Part shown: positions 11,401 to 21,678 of the stretch, piece by piece | How the letters are laid out: each line of letters begins with the position of its first letter | Position numbering within the stretch: the stretch's first letter is position 1 | From: Siderastrea siderea | Taxonomy: Eukaryota; Cnidaria; Anthozoa; Scleractinia; Rhizangiidae | Length of the DNA: 64,000 nucleotides | Direction: 5' to 3' | NCBI GenBank assembly: GCA_964030785.1 | Contig: OZ034969.1 | Span: forward strand, 40,085,201 to 40,149,200 | Made by a program: the position numbers and the translations under genes | Notes under the pieces: model-generated | What the model was told of the DNA's origin: nothing | What the model saw: the letters and a program-made list of their open reading frames with translations, nothing else | Database searches by the model: none

Positions 11401-13879
11401 AGAACGCAACCCCACGCATAAGATTCAAAAGTCTGTTACCTTTGTGCACAAGTTTCTAAACATAAATAAACTTGCGCGTGCCAGTGAATGGATCCTAGCC
11501 GATTGTGTCGTCATGATTAAAACAAATGAATACTTCTGTTGTTCTCGCTAATAGACTTTTACTTTCAATTTTACAACCACTCTATGTAATTGTTTTAGGT
11601 AGGTAGACTGAACTTGCAGTGATCTTGTTATACTAATTTTAATATGTGTTGCGTTGTGGGATTGAAAACTATTGGTGCTTTTCGATCCGGCGGCATTTCC
11701 TTGTCTGGTCATTTATTACTATAAAAACTCCACTCGCTAGCTTCAGTTCATTCAAAGCAATTTGAACTCTTCGATCACCGTCAAACACGTGAAAGATGTT
11801 GTGTCTAGCATCTTACGCCAAAATCGTCGAATGCTTTCTTCGATTGCGTGCCCAACACGCTCCCGAGCTGATTCCTCGAATCGTTAACTAAGTGAGTTGA
11901 TGCTCTCTTGAAGTAGATCAAACACTGTCCTCGGCTTCCCACAAACTTCTCTCTGTCTCAATGCTGCGTCTCCATTTAGTTGCAGGTAAAACATCGGTGA
12001 ATTTTCATCAACAAATGGAGGGTACCATATGGATTTGTAAGGGATGGATCGGGTTTTTGAAGAGCTCTGAAAAGAGCTCCCGATCACTGACATTTTCTGT
12101 TTCCTTGCTCATTGCGCGATTTGGTCGGCACGTGGAATGAATCAGCTGGCGCACTGAGATCAGTTTAAAATTCGTGGCTATTCTGGGCCATTTTCCAATT
12201 GAGTTGTTTTCTTGAATGGTTATTGTTAATTTTGACAGCCATTGTTACGTAGTCGTGGGCTTCAAACAATAGCTTGTTGCCCAAAACGCGGCATTTTCAA
12301 ACACAACTTCAAGTAACAGTTTTCAACCTTAAAAGAACAGTGGTTCCTGTTGGCCGATTTTTAAAATTAAAACGGATTCTGTTCATGAAAAGTTCCATCT
12401 TCCATTTGCAGCGTGTGAAAATTTGGAAGGCCGTAAAAAGTTTTAGAAAATCGCTCTCGAAAACGGTTTCCATACAAAAAAAGGCCGATTTTTCATGATT
12501 TTCAAGTTTAAAAGAACAGTCCTTACACTTCTTCAATTTCCTTCGCTTTAGGCTTAAATTGTAGGTACAACATTATTCTTCAAAAAGCCGTGAGTGAAAG
12601 TTTAACTTCTCACTTCTGTATATGAAAAATTATATTTTTACTAGCCCTACTTGGGCGATTTCGGCCCTTTCTTCTCTTATTCTGGGCTTTTCAAAGCGCA
12701 ATCAACTTCAAATTTGCCGCTTCACTGGTTATGAATAATTAATGATGTCCGGCCATTCTGCGCGATGACGCACAGAATTCCATGGCGACGACAATTTTGT
12801 GTTAATCATTTCTCAACTAAAATGTTGTCGAGGTTGGGTGCCAATAGACTCTGGATAGAATGGACGTTTTTTTGTTACCAAAATGTAGATAATGTGTAAA
12901 GTTCTTGGGTTTTTCCCATTACAACACGCAGTACGTGGTTGTCTTGCTTTAAGGCCGCAGGTGACACGCTGCTCATGAGTACATTTATAAGGCAAAATTT
13001 TGGTGGAGGTCTTACGCTAAAAAACTTAATATCTTGAACGTTTGGGAGCCGATTCCGATGAAACTTATCAGAGAGCTTGGGGTATGATGGAAGTTCAACA
13101 AGTTTGTTTTTAGTTTGATAGATTGTGCTTCTTTGGAATGCTATGAGCTCCCAAAGTTAAGATTTTGCAAAACGCGACTCCGTGTCCAAGTTTTCTCCTC
13201 GTGGAGAGGACAACACTTCTTGATTTTACCACTCATTGATCAGTTAGAACCTCTATTGTGTCACAACAGAAGCCGTTTATAGGATTTCGAGTTCCATTGA
13301 AAGTTGTGAGCTGTTAAATGAGTAAAATCGTCCTTGTTTAAATGTGAAGCCTTGAATATTTTGATGAAACGCCTGTTGCTTCTGTTGTGACAATGTACAA
13401 TACACCTAGTTTATCTGCCTGCTGTGTCAGTTCAGGAAATTCTATATCCGCGCTGTATTCTTGGACACAAAATTGGTGGTTTTAGGGCTTCCGAACGCTT
13501 ACCGAATAAACACGAATGTTTAGGGTAAGTTTATGCTAATTATGGAAATTAAATTCTAACAGCTATTGTTCATTGTCCAGAAAAGAACAATACGTTGCAA
13601 TTTAGAGATCGCAAATATTTGGATTGAAGAATATAAGCGTTTCCGCAGCTCCATGTTAGCTATAGGGAGTATTTTTGATCCCAAGTAAACAAAGAGTGAG
13701 ATTGACGCAGACTGACTTATTCTTATCTGCAAAAAAAAATTAAAGAAAAATGTGTCAATGGTAGTCAATTAATTTCGATTAACAAGAACTGGGTTAACAT
13801 CACTACACATTGAGAACTTAAAAAGTGCGTCTAAGACGGTAGTGTTCCTCGAATTATATTAGATCTATGGCATGGGGGA
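8466..13879. other. Long stretch with no recognisable gene
   Basis: Open frames are short and show no family motif, codon bias or splice pattern. A pair of short inverted sequences, TCACAACAGAAGC near 13261 and GCTTCTGTTGTGA near 13375, about 115 bp apart, may be the ends of a tiny MITE. Nothing else stood out. Confidence 0.5.
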
Positions 13880-14014
13880 ATTTCAGTTATCTGAGCTCGA
13901 TTTAACCGAGTAAAATTGACTGAAAAGTGGGGTCAAATCCAAGGGAAATGGGAGTTAGTTCGAGTTAGCGGGGGAGTTCGAGTTATCCGAGTTCGAGTTG
14001 CCGGGGTCCTACTG
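13880..14014 (-). mobile_element. Truncated DNA-transposon end, pogo/Tigger-like
   Basis: Repeated GAGTTCGAGTTA-type words lead to the terminal sequence GCCGGGGTCCTACTGTA. Read on the opposite strand this gives TACAGTAGGACCCC followed by AACTCGAACTC words, which is the form of pogo/Tigger-type terminal repeats with a TA target. No matching left terminus was found, so this is a solo or broken end. Confidence 0.4.
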
Positions 14015-14543
14015 TAGTGACAAATGGGAATTTCAATTCTCTGCTAGGTCCCGAATTTTTAACCATTTTTCTATATTTCAAACTGGCTATACAAGGTGTG
14101 ACGTACGACATGAATCAGCTTGAGAAATAAATTAAGAGACCATATATTCATTGCTGTTATTCGCTTCCTTCAAAAAGTTCAGGTTAAGAGTGTTTCCTGT
14201 GCTTGGTGAATTTCAATATGTGTCCTCTTCTGTTTTTGGTTGTCGTCGTCGTTATTGTTTACTGACATTTACTGTGTAAATCTACTGCTATATGCTAGAA
14301 TATTTACCACTTCTTGGTTTTCTTTTTAGTTCCTTGTTGGCCACCTCCCTTTCTCTTGCCTCTAACTGTCACCTTGAGAAAACGATTGCAATAAGATATT
14401 TAGAGAACTAATTGTGTTAGCTTACGGAATGTACCTGACAAGGAATAAGGAATGTTTTCTCTTGTTAAGACAAAGCTAGCTGCTAAAGGCTTTGAAGTTG
14501 TTCTGTTCATGCCATGAAGTACATCTGAAATCTAATCAGTAAT

Positions 14544-14549
14544 AGCAAT
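14544..14549. repeat. Target site duplication, left copy
   Basis: AGCAAT directly precedes the left terminus of the Polinton. The identical six bases follow the right terminus at 36469-36474. A 6-bp duplication is the known signature of Polinton integration. Confidence 0.95.
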
Positions 14550-14894
14550 AGTAGTAAAGGGGGCCCGTTGGGGGAAAATACTGGCTTCTGATTGGTCGAG
14601 AGCAAATCAATGACGTCACCGGAACCGGAAGTGCCTGGAACCGGAAGTCACATGTTTTAGAATGGGAAACCGCTGACCAGTGGGAAAAAAGGATCGTGGG
14701 CTCATGGGAACCGGAAGTCACGTGTTTTGGAATGGGAAACCGCTGACGAGTATGAAAAATGGATCGTGGGCGCAGGGTGGGTTAAAACCGCTGAGAAAAC
14801 GCGGGCTCAAAGTCCAAAGTCCAATTTTTGGAAGAGGGGTAACCGGAAAACAACACAAAATGAATAAATCATGTTTTATTGGTTTGTTTTACAA
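14550..14894 (+). repeat. Left terminal inverted repeat
   Basis: Matches the reverse complement of 36113-36468 with few substitutions and small indels. It contains an ATTGG box (14591), a CRE-type TGACGTCA (14611-14618) and ETS-type ACCGGAAGT sites (about 14624, 14640 and 14709). An internal direct duplication of about 70 bp (about 14637-14706 and 14707-14776) repeats GAACCGGAAGTCAC and GGGAAACCGCTGAC. The inner end includes the poly(A) signal of the polymerase gene. Confidence 0.95.
14875..14880 (-). terminator. Poly(A) signal for the polymerase B gene
   Basis: AATAAA on the minus strand, about 75 bases after the polymerase stop codon and inside the left terminal repeat. The mirror copy in the right repeat (36127-36132) serves the RING-like gene. 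Confidence 0.7.
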
Positions 14895-14954
14895 GAACTG
14901 TGGTTTCCTTTGAGTTCCTATTTGATAAGTGTTCCTTTTATGATGAGTGTTCAG

Positions 14955-17900
14955 TTACTGGTATCCATAGGGGTAGGTCTTGAAGGTGTGGGGATCAATG
15001 ACTCGTTTGTCATACACCAGCTTGTACCATTTATGTTGGGGTTGAGTGAGCAAGGTGTAGTTTGTTGGGTTGCGGACAATGTGGTGGCTTTTGGTGACTT
15101 GGATTTCCCGTGGTTTGGGAAGGGGTTTCTGGATTTCATCTTTGACATTCTGACGCATGACGTCATAATTGAGTTGAGTGTGTCCTTCGCTGTTGAGTCG
15201 GAAGCCTCTGACCTTGCATTCCACGTTTCCTTCATTCGTAGTATACCCATAGTTCTTGGGTCCTCCACTGACAAATTCTTGAATGTATTCCTGGTCCTTT
15301 AATTCGGAGGCGAAGTCCCCTAGATAGGAACCCAAGACAGGTTGGAATTGAGTGGGTGTTTCCTCCAGGTAGATGATGGAGTCGGTGTCAAAGTAGAGGA
15401 CTCTTTCCCCTAAGTCTTCCAGGGCGTCATACAATTTAAGGCGGGCTTGGCAGGTGGTGAAGCAGGCCACAAAAATGTTGAGGTTGGGTGAGACGCGGAT
15501 GTCCTCTTTTTGTTTTTGGTAGTGGATCTCCACCATGTCATTATTGATAACGGCAACGTGACGTACGTCCAAGGAATCATTGTCCAAAAACTGGTGGAAG
15601 GCATGAGGATCATCAAAGGCTTGAATTTGGGTCTTGTTGAGGCGTTGTCCAAACTTGCCCCACATGGAGTTGAGCATGAGCTTGGCTAATGTTCGTAGGC
15701 CGGGGTTCTTCTTGATGTTGTCGTATTCCAACTGAATACCCTCCTTCTCGAAGTACTTCTGGATGTAGTCCTGTTTGGCTTCCTCTGACATGTTGGCCAC
15801 AGGCCACCCACTAGCTTCTTGTTTGATTTTCAACCAGGTGTTGACATAATCGGCGAAGAGGCCCTCACAGGTTTCTTCAAAATGCCAAGCTTCGTAGATG
15901 TATTGGACTTGGTACCCGAGCTCGACGGCTTTATACAGTTCTGGGGTACACCAGGTACTGGTGAGGGCGCGTTGTTCGTCGGTGTGAGGGCAATGATAGG
16001 ATCTGTCCAAAAGAGGTTTGTCCATTTCTTCTTCCACACAACGGGCACAGAGTGGAAAGAGCAGTTTGTTGTCATGACGGTAAGGCAGCACGGGATGGTA
16101 CAATTCACGGGGAGGCAGGATTTTGCATTGGATGAGTCCAAAGTACTGGTGTATGTCAGTGTGACCCGGTTGATAATAGATGGTGGGATGTCCTTTGGGG
16201 TAGGTGGACTTCTTGTTGACCCACGGGTACAAGGAGGTGACATCGATGTAGTGAATTTTTTGGCCAGGGGTAATATGATGGTAGAGTTTGATGGCATTGG
16301 TACGACCTCCACAGAAAGCATCCCGAGGTTCAAGAGGTTGGATAAAGTTGAGTTCCTGGACGAAGGAGTCGATCTCTGGTTGGGTTTTTAGGAGGTGGTC
16401 CCATTGACATCCCCACATTTGAATGACGTTGTACCCTTGATTGGTAAGCTTTTGGACTTTGTCTTGGGTGGCGTCATAGAGGTCCTGCATGGTTCGATCA
16501 TAGTTGCGGGGATGTTTTTCGTAGCGATGGGGATAACAGGTAGGACATCCGTGGGTGAAACATCCTTGAAATTCGTAGACGGTGTGGGTGTCGGGGCAAT
16601 AACCATCCACATAGATCTTGGTCCCGGGGATCTTATACTCGCCTTGATTTCGGACATGTTGGATGTATTGGTGATGATGAGGCTCTGGATTGGTACTGGC
16701 CAGTAGATCGTCGGGGTTGAGATCTTGGAGGGCGCGTTGACGTAGTTGGTGATCGCACCAGGTTAACCATTCAAGGGCTGGGATGGACTGGTTGATGTTA
16801 TTTCTCCATCCCTTATGACCGGCGGGTTCGCTGGCAATACTGTTGGGGATCATCCGGTTCATACGTAAATCTCGATTACAAGCCGAGGCAATGGTGACGT
16901 GATAGAAGGGATTGAAGCCTGTTAAGTCTTCAAACATGCGTTTGAAAGTCAGACATCCTTGTTTGAGGAGTCGTACATCGGAGCTGCAATAGGCCAAACA
17001 CTCTTGTTGAAAATGAAACACCACACCCTGGTCGCGTTGTTGTTGATGCCAGGTTTCAAAGGCTTGTCTGCCTTCGAGTGTCATGGCCTCAGGCATGTAG
17101 TAATCGCGTGAGGGGAGGATGCCCACGTAGTTTTGATGCTTAGGTACGTTGAACTTGTGGGGGAAATACCCTTTGCAGAGTTCTGTCAAGCCAAAGGTTT
17201 TGGGAAACGCGGAGAGGGGCATCTGGAAGAAACTCATGGAATCAATGAACCGGATGTGGTCATGTTTGATCTCTAAGAGTTTACACCCGTTGCGGAGTTG
17301 TTGGACGATGCGGTTGTCCCCATAGTATTCTTGGATGATAAAGTACCCATCGTACCCTTGAAAATTATGAGCGATGACATTGACTTGACGGGTATCGTGA
17401 AGAGTCAAGGTATCCAACCATTCCAGAAAGTCACGGATACAAGTGGGACCTGGGAAAGGCTTGGGTTCATCCTTGTCTTCGGTTTCGGCCACGACGAGAT
17501 TGGCAATGTGTTTTTCCTGGGGTTGCATGGCTTCGATATCAAAGAAGACGTGTAAGGGAGGCAGGTCTTGCTCGTCCTCGGAGGAGGCATGGGGTTCCGC
17601 GGCGGCGGCACCTCGTTTGGCGCGAGGACCTTTTTGACGGGTCCTCTTTCTCTTCTTTTGGTCTTGAGGTTTGGGGGCTCTTTGTATAAAACAACGGTGG
17701 TCGTCAGCGTGGACGTACTGATGACAAGAAGGGCAATCCACGTGCTTACAAAGGTGGCGTTGAATGCGGGACAAGCCCACATTTTGTTGATAACAGTCAG
17801 GGCATCGGTGTCGTTGAGAGCACACGGAGGCCTGGAGGTCCGTGACGGGTTTGCCCGCATGGGTCTTGCTGGAATGGGCTTCGAAACACGCGGGTCCAAA

Positions 17901-19109
17901 AAAGTCCCGATGACACGACTTGCAACGTTGAGTGGCTTTCAGGTGTCGGGGGTAAGCATATTGAAAGTCTGGACAATCTTTCTGTCGACAGGCTCCGCAC
18001 ACCTTGGTTTTGGTGCATCGATGACGTCCCTCGGTGTTGTAGGGTTTCCAACAATCCGCACAGACATAACTGGACCCGAAAAATCCCGGCAATTTGGTGA
18101 TCACGTCGTAATGGTCTTTGTTGTGCAACAGGATCAGTTGTTTGTCTCGTAGGGGTCCAAACGTCGTGATGTGGAACGATCGCTGCGCATCCACCAGGAT
18201 GATCTGGTAACCGGTGAGGGAGGGAGCTTGACTGAATTGGGTCAAGGCGTCATAGCTGCAAGGACCGAGGGGTACCTTGGCTTCATTCTGGAGGTCCAGA
18301 GCTAGGGTTCGCTGGATTTGACTTCCTTTGCGAATCGATTCCCATTTCGGGTGCTGGTCCACGCGAGCTTTGGCGACCACGAGAGCTCTGGCACAACAGA
18401 GCTCATCATCATTTTGGATGCGGATGACCGAGTTTTTCTTGGTTGTCAACATGGCCATGGTAGGATGGCCTGGTTTCCCACGACGGGGTTTGCCGGTGCC
18501 TTGAGGAGCATGATGGACTTGAGTGATGGAGACTTGAAAGGAGTCATCCATTTCAAATTGTTCGTTGCTGTTGAGGGCTTGGGCTAAACGTTGGAACAGA
18601 GCCTCCACACGCTCTGTGTCTCGACGCCATTCACCTGCACGTAATCCCCACCCCTGAAAATTATTGTGCAGGCGATCGGATGCTATGGTAAAGTAGAGGC
18701 GATCTTGATCGTGGAGGTCGGGGGTGGTGGTTAACACTTGATCGACGGCTCGACGTAACCCCTCTTCTAGAGCTTGGGTTATATTTTGGCCTGGAAGCAA
18801 GTTCCCCCTTTGACGTAACTGGGTCTTGAAATGACGTTCTTGTACCCCCATGCGATCACTCTTCCGATTCACAAAAGGTTCTAAGTCAAATTGGAAGGTA
18901 ACTTGCGCAGAGGGATCCAATCCACCCCCGCTTTGTTCCCATTGGTTCAAGGCCTCTTGGCAAATGTTGTCGTCACTGTCGGTCGAAATCAAAGGCCCCA
19001 CACAGGAATTGGTGTCGTCTTCTGAATCACTTAAACCGAGCATGGACATTATCTCACGTCTAGCGAGGCCACTTGGCCCCGCTACATTGTCGTTGTCCTG
19101 AGAGGACAT
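14955..19109 (-). CDS. polB: Protein-primed DNA polymerase B
   Basis: Replicates the element by protein priming. The product is 1384 residues, normal for this family. Visible parts: an N-terminal region with an LCCARAL ... HYDVI pair (about 237-243 and 333-337) that resembles an OTU-type core; a Cys/His-rich zinc region (about 350-475); exonuclease motifs FFDIEA (522-527), AHNFQGYDGYF (580-590) and YCSSD (707-711); a YEFQGCFTHGCPTCYP segment (845-860) typical of Maverick polymerases; then polymerase motifs A (YIDVTSLYP, 954-962), B (KLMLNSMWGKFG, 1143-1154) and C (FDTDS, 1240-1244). All catalytic aspartates are present. The ATG lies about 35 bases downstream of a TATAAAAA box at 19143-19150. 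The gene diverges from the regulator on its right. Confidence 0.97.
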   Translation of the reverse strand: MSSQDNDNVAGPSGLARREIMSMLGLSDSEDDTNSCVGPLISTDSDDNICQEALNQWEQSGGGLDPSAQVTFQFDLEPFVNRKSDRMGVQERHFKTQLRQRGNLLPGQNITQALEEGLRRAVDQVLTTTPDLHDQDRLYFTIASDRLHNNFQGWGLRAGEWRRDTERVEALFQRLAQALNSNEQFEMDDSFQVSITQVHHAPQGTGKPRRGKPGHPTMAMLTTKKNSVIRIQNDDELCCARALVVAKARVDQHPKWESIRKGSQIQRTLALDLQNEAKVPLGPCSYDALTQFSQAPSLTGYQIILVDAQRSFHITTFGPLRDKQLILLHNKDHYDVITKLPGFFGSSYVCADCWKPYNTEGRHRCTKTKVCGACRQKDCPDFQYAYPRHLKATQRCKSCHRDFFGPACFEAHSSKTHAGKPVTDLQASVCSQRHRCPDCYQQNVGLSRIQRHLCKHVDCPSCHQYVHADDHRCFIQRAPKPQDQKKRKRTRQKGPRAKRGAAAAEPHASSEDEQDLPPLHVFFDIEAMQPQEKHIANLVVAETEDKDEPKPFPGPTCIRDFLEWLDTLTLHDTRQVNVIAHNFQGYDGYFIIQEYYGDNRIVQQLRNGCKLLEIKHDHIRFIDSMSFFQMPLSAFPKTFGLTELCKGYFPHKFNVPKHQNYVGILPSRDYYMPEAMTLEGRQAFETWHQQQRDQGVVFHFQQECLAYCSSDVRLLKQGCLTFKRMFEDLTGFNPFYHVTIASACNRDLRMNRMIPNSIASEPAGHKGWRNNINQSIPALEWLTWCDHQLRQRALQDLNPDDLLASTNPEPHHHQYIQHVRNQGEYKIPGTKIYVDGYCPDTHTVYEFQGCFTHGCPTCYPHRYEKHPRNYDRTMQDLYDATQDKVQKLTNQGYNVIQMWGCQWDHLLKTQPEIDSFVQELNFIQPLEPRDAFCGGRTNAIKLYHHITPGQKIHYIDVTSLYPWVNKKSTYPKGHPTIYYQPGHTDIHQYFGLIQCKILPPRELYHPVLPYRHDNKLLFPLCARCVEEEMDKPLLDRSYHCPHTDEQRALTSTWCTPELYKAVELGYQVQYIYEAWHFEETCEGLFADYVNTWLKIKQEASGWPVANMSEEAKQDYIQKYFEKEGIQLEYDNIKKNPGLRTLAKLMLNSMWGKFGQRLNKTQIQAFDDPHAFHQFLDNDSLDVRHVAVINNDMVEIHYQKQKEDIRVSPNLNIFVACFTTCQARLKLYDALEDLGERVLYFDTDSIIYLEETPTQFQPVLGSYLGDFASELKDQEYIQEFVSGGPKNYGYTTNEGNVECKVRGFRLNSEGHTQLNYDVMRQNVKDEIQKPLPKPREIQVTKSHHIVRNPTNYTLLTQPQHKWYKLVYDKRVIDPHTFKTYPYGYQ

Positions 19110-19348
19110 GATCAGATGAAGTCACTGGAGATCGGGGCTCTGTTTTTATAGAGAACCAAAAATGTCACGTGGGAGGGGAAGGAGCCAATCACTAAACAGG
19201 GTGCCCCGTAGAGAGGGGGTGCCCTAGGGAGGGGTGGGACGGGGTGGGGGGACCCCCCTCCCCCCTCTCTAGTTAGGACCCCTGGTGCATGACGGGAACG
19301 AATGAGAGACTATAAAACAGATCGATCCTCGGGCTGGAACATCTCAAC
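19110..19348. promoter_or_regulatory. Bidirectional early promoter, left copy
   Basis: It separates the divergent polymerase and regulator genes. Leftward it holds ATTGGCTCCTTCCC, a CACGTG E-box (about 19170) and TATAAAAA (19143-19150). Rightward it holds TATAAAA (19311-19317), 32-38 bases before the regulator ATG. A G/C-run palindrome (GGGGGGACCCCCC) lies near 19247. Read toward the polymerase it matches 34973-35228 read toward the RING-like gene, so the two are duplicated copies. Confidence 0.85.
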
Positions 19349-20966
19349 ATGGACTCTCACCATGAGAATTTGTTAGAGACGTTTGAAGAGTTTGAGCTCG
19401 ATTTGGAAGTCGAAGAGGTCTTAGAGAAAGTCAAGAGGGAGGTACTGTTGAAGGACGATCAGTTGACTGAGTTTGCAGAAACTTTGAAGCAGTTGGAGCC
19501 GGAAAAAGTGGAAGCCCAGAGACGTCGGGCAGAACAGGCGGCTCCTTTTCACCCACTGTGCTACCCTCAATTAACGTGTGAGTGGTTTGTGGAGGGGCTC
19601 GACTATTGTTGCAATTACTGGCGGTACCAATTCAAACGTCCACGGACACCTCCGCCAGCACCGCCCCATGTCCCCAGAAAGAGAGGGCCTCCGCCGCAGC
19701 AACCGTCGTCACAGACCCCCCGTGAAGTACCAACCAAACAACGACGATGACCTTAATGACTCTGACCCAGACGACGACTTGAACGACATTGACTATGTTC
19801 CCGACTATGACCCGAACGACGACGACGACGACCTTAACGACTCTGACCCAGACGAGGACTTGAACGACATAGACTATGACCCGAACGACGACGACGACGA
19901 AACGACAGAGTTACTGACGAAAGACGAACGACGACGGAGACGGAACGCCATCAAAAAAGCTAGGTACAATGCCCGTTACCCAGAGAAAGCCCGAGCGAGG
20001 AATATTGTGAAAAAAGCCAACTACCGACGCAAGTACCCTGAGAAAGTGCGTGCTGCCCAAAAACGATACCGAGAACAATATCCGGATCGAGTGCAGGAGT
20101 CCAAAAGGCGTTATGAGGAGACGCATAAGGAGCAACGGGCTGTCCGCAAAAGAGAATGGGCCCAAAAGAACCGAGCACGTTGTGCCGAATACGAGCGGAA
20201 GTATAGAGAGAACCATCGGGAACGTTTGAGTGCCAAAGCGCGTGAATATCGTCAAAAGAATCGTGTGCGAATATTGGCGTACAAAAGGATGTACAATAAA
20301 AGGGCCAAAGCACGGGCGGCTCGTCGGGCCTATCGTGCTGCGAACCAGGAGAAACTGCATGCGCAAAGAAGAGAGTACTACTGGGCGAACCGCGAGAGGT
20401 TCTTGGAGCTCGCTAAAAGGTACTACCACAACAACAAAAGGAAGCAGGTGCCTCGCCCCAAAACGCCAAAAACACTACGGGTGGTATTGACTAATTGTAG
20501 GACGCAACCTTCTCTGGAAACGTATTTGAATGACTTTTGTACCTCCTTACCTTCTGTAGAGAGACAGAAAACGGAAGAGAAAATGAAAGCATTAGGACCC
20601 TTGAAACTGACCATTCCCTTGGAGGACTTTAAGAAATCGACGCCTAAAATGTCTGAGAACTTTTCTTTTTGTGAATCATTTCTAGATTCTTATACTCTCA
20701 CGGATATGGATTCGGGGGGTGTGCAAGTCATGGACCCCCCTGACTTGGGACCCCCTGACTTGGGCCCCCCTGACTTGGACCCGTCTGACTTGGAGGACTT
20801 TTCGTCTTTGTTGCAGAACATAACACCTGACGAGTGGACCGAGTTACTGAAGGATGTAGAGGACTCTTGTTCCTTTGATCTGGAGGCATTGGTGCCCCCC
20901 GAAGACCTCGTTCACGACATGTCACCCGACGAGGGGGTGGATTTAATGTATGATTTAGTAACGTAA
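19349..20966 (+). CDS. Spliced early regulator: 15-residue basic repeats plus acidic C-terminus
   Basis: Two overlapping frames appear to be joined by a 100-base intron at 19578-19677. The donor is GTGAGT, the acceptor is pyrimidine-rich CCCCAG, and joining keeps the second frame open (505 codons in all). The second frame has no useful ATG before 19668, which supports splicing. Unspliced RNA would give a 133-residue product ending at 19750. The long form has an acidic, Glu-rich start, Asp-rich repeats (about 19740-19905), ten or eleven tandem 15-residue basic repeats with a central Tyr/Trp (about 19944-20444), and an acidic C-terminus with PPDLGPPDLG and LEDFSSLL. A basic array followed by an acidic-hydrophobic tail suggests a DNA-binding transcription activator. 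That role is inferred; I know no homologue. Confidence 0.7.
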
Positions 20967-20972
20967 AACATT

Positions 20973-21116
20973 TTCGTCTCAGTATTTGGCAGAACATTCG
21001 TCTAAGTATTTGGCAGAACATTCGTCTCAGTATTTGGCAGAACATTCGTCTCAGTATTTGGCAGAACATTCGTCTCAGTATTTGGAAGAACATCCGTCTC
21101 AGTATTTGGCAGAACA
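20973..21116 (+). repeat. Six tandem copies of a 24-bp repeat
   Basis: The unit is ATTCGTCTCAGTATTTGGCA plus GAAC. Copies are nearly identical and start just after the stop codon of the regulator, in the gap between two converging gene sets. The leftward open frame across it is an artefact of the 24-bp period, which is a multiple of three. Confidence 0.95.
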
Positions 21117-21287
21117 ATGAACTTGACAACTCATCAATCAAAATGACACAAGTGACATTGTTTTTTATTTTATCAGGATTATTTTGTCTACATCACAATG
21201 GGTTTTGTCTCGCAAATCCTGCTTGAGACTCAACACGAACTACAGAAGACTACCGAACTGCCGACTAACAATGTGACATTTTCATTG

Positions 21288-21293
21288 TTTATT
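21288..21293 (-). terminator. Poly(A) signal ending the leftward late block
   Basis: AATAAA on the minus strand, about 25 bases beyond the stop codon of the PLA2 gene, the last gene of the late block. A second copy lies at about 21165. Confidence 0.65.
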
Positions 21294-21315
21294 GACTCAA
21301 CATGTTATTAAATGT

Positions 21316-21675
21316 TTACAATTTTAAACGTTTCTTGGCTTGCATGATTTTCTTGACCACCCGTTCCGTCTTGTTTTTCTTGCCGGGTAATCGATCAATG
21401 GCTTGGATCATCTTGGTATCGGCTTTCCATTTATCTTGCAAATTCTTAGCACGGCTGTAATCAATGTCGTGTTGCTTAGCAATCTGGTCCAAGCGATTGA
21501 TCCCGGGATCCCCACGTTTCAGACGTTTAGCCAAATGGGTGCCAGGTCCCATGTACTGATAACCGGGCCAATGAAATTCTTTGCCGGTTTTCGCAATCCA
21601 TTTTTGTACATCCAAGGCTCCTCCTCGTTGGGTGCGTTTCCGTTTGATACCCCTTCTCCTCCTCTTGGTGGGCAT
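21316..21675 (-). CDS. Core-type protein with a parvovirus-like phospholipase A2 domain
   Basis: The 119-residue product starts with an Arg/Lys tract and a TQRGGA motif (residues 16-20). Next comes a calcium-loop signature YMGPG (41-45) and the catalytic pair in KQHDIDY (67-73), the HDxxY form of phospholipases found in parvovirus VP1 and some Polinton-type viruses. A basic C-terminus follows. In parvoviruses this enzyme acts on membranes during entry; by analogy this would be a virion protein. The QRGG motif fits the cleavage rule of the element's own protease, which would remove the basic leader. It begins three bases after the stop codon of the upstream gene. Confidence 0.8.
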   Translation of the reverse strand: MPTKRRRRGIKRKRTQRGGALDVQKWIAKTGKEFHWPGYQYMGPGTHLAKRLKRGDPGINRLDQIAKQHDIDYSRAKNLQDKWKADTKMIQAIDRLPGKKNKTERVVKKIMQAKKRLKL

Positions 21676-21678
21676 GTT

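Noticed and set aside
15819..18152. Long rightward open frames opposite polymerase B
   Set aside because: They are antisense shadows of the 1384-codon polymerase gene and lack independent features.
19578..19668. GTG at 19578 as translation start of the second regulator frame
   Set aside because: That GTG is the first base triplet of the GTGAGT splice donor; eukaryotic initiation at GTG is unlikely and splicing explains the overlap better.
20728..21141. Leftward open frame with repeated RRMFCQIL units
   Set aside because: It is an artefact of the 24-bp tandem repeat, whose period is a multiple of three, read on the strand opposite the regulator gene.
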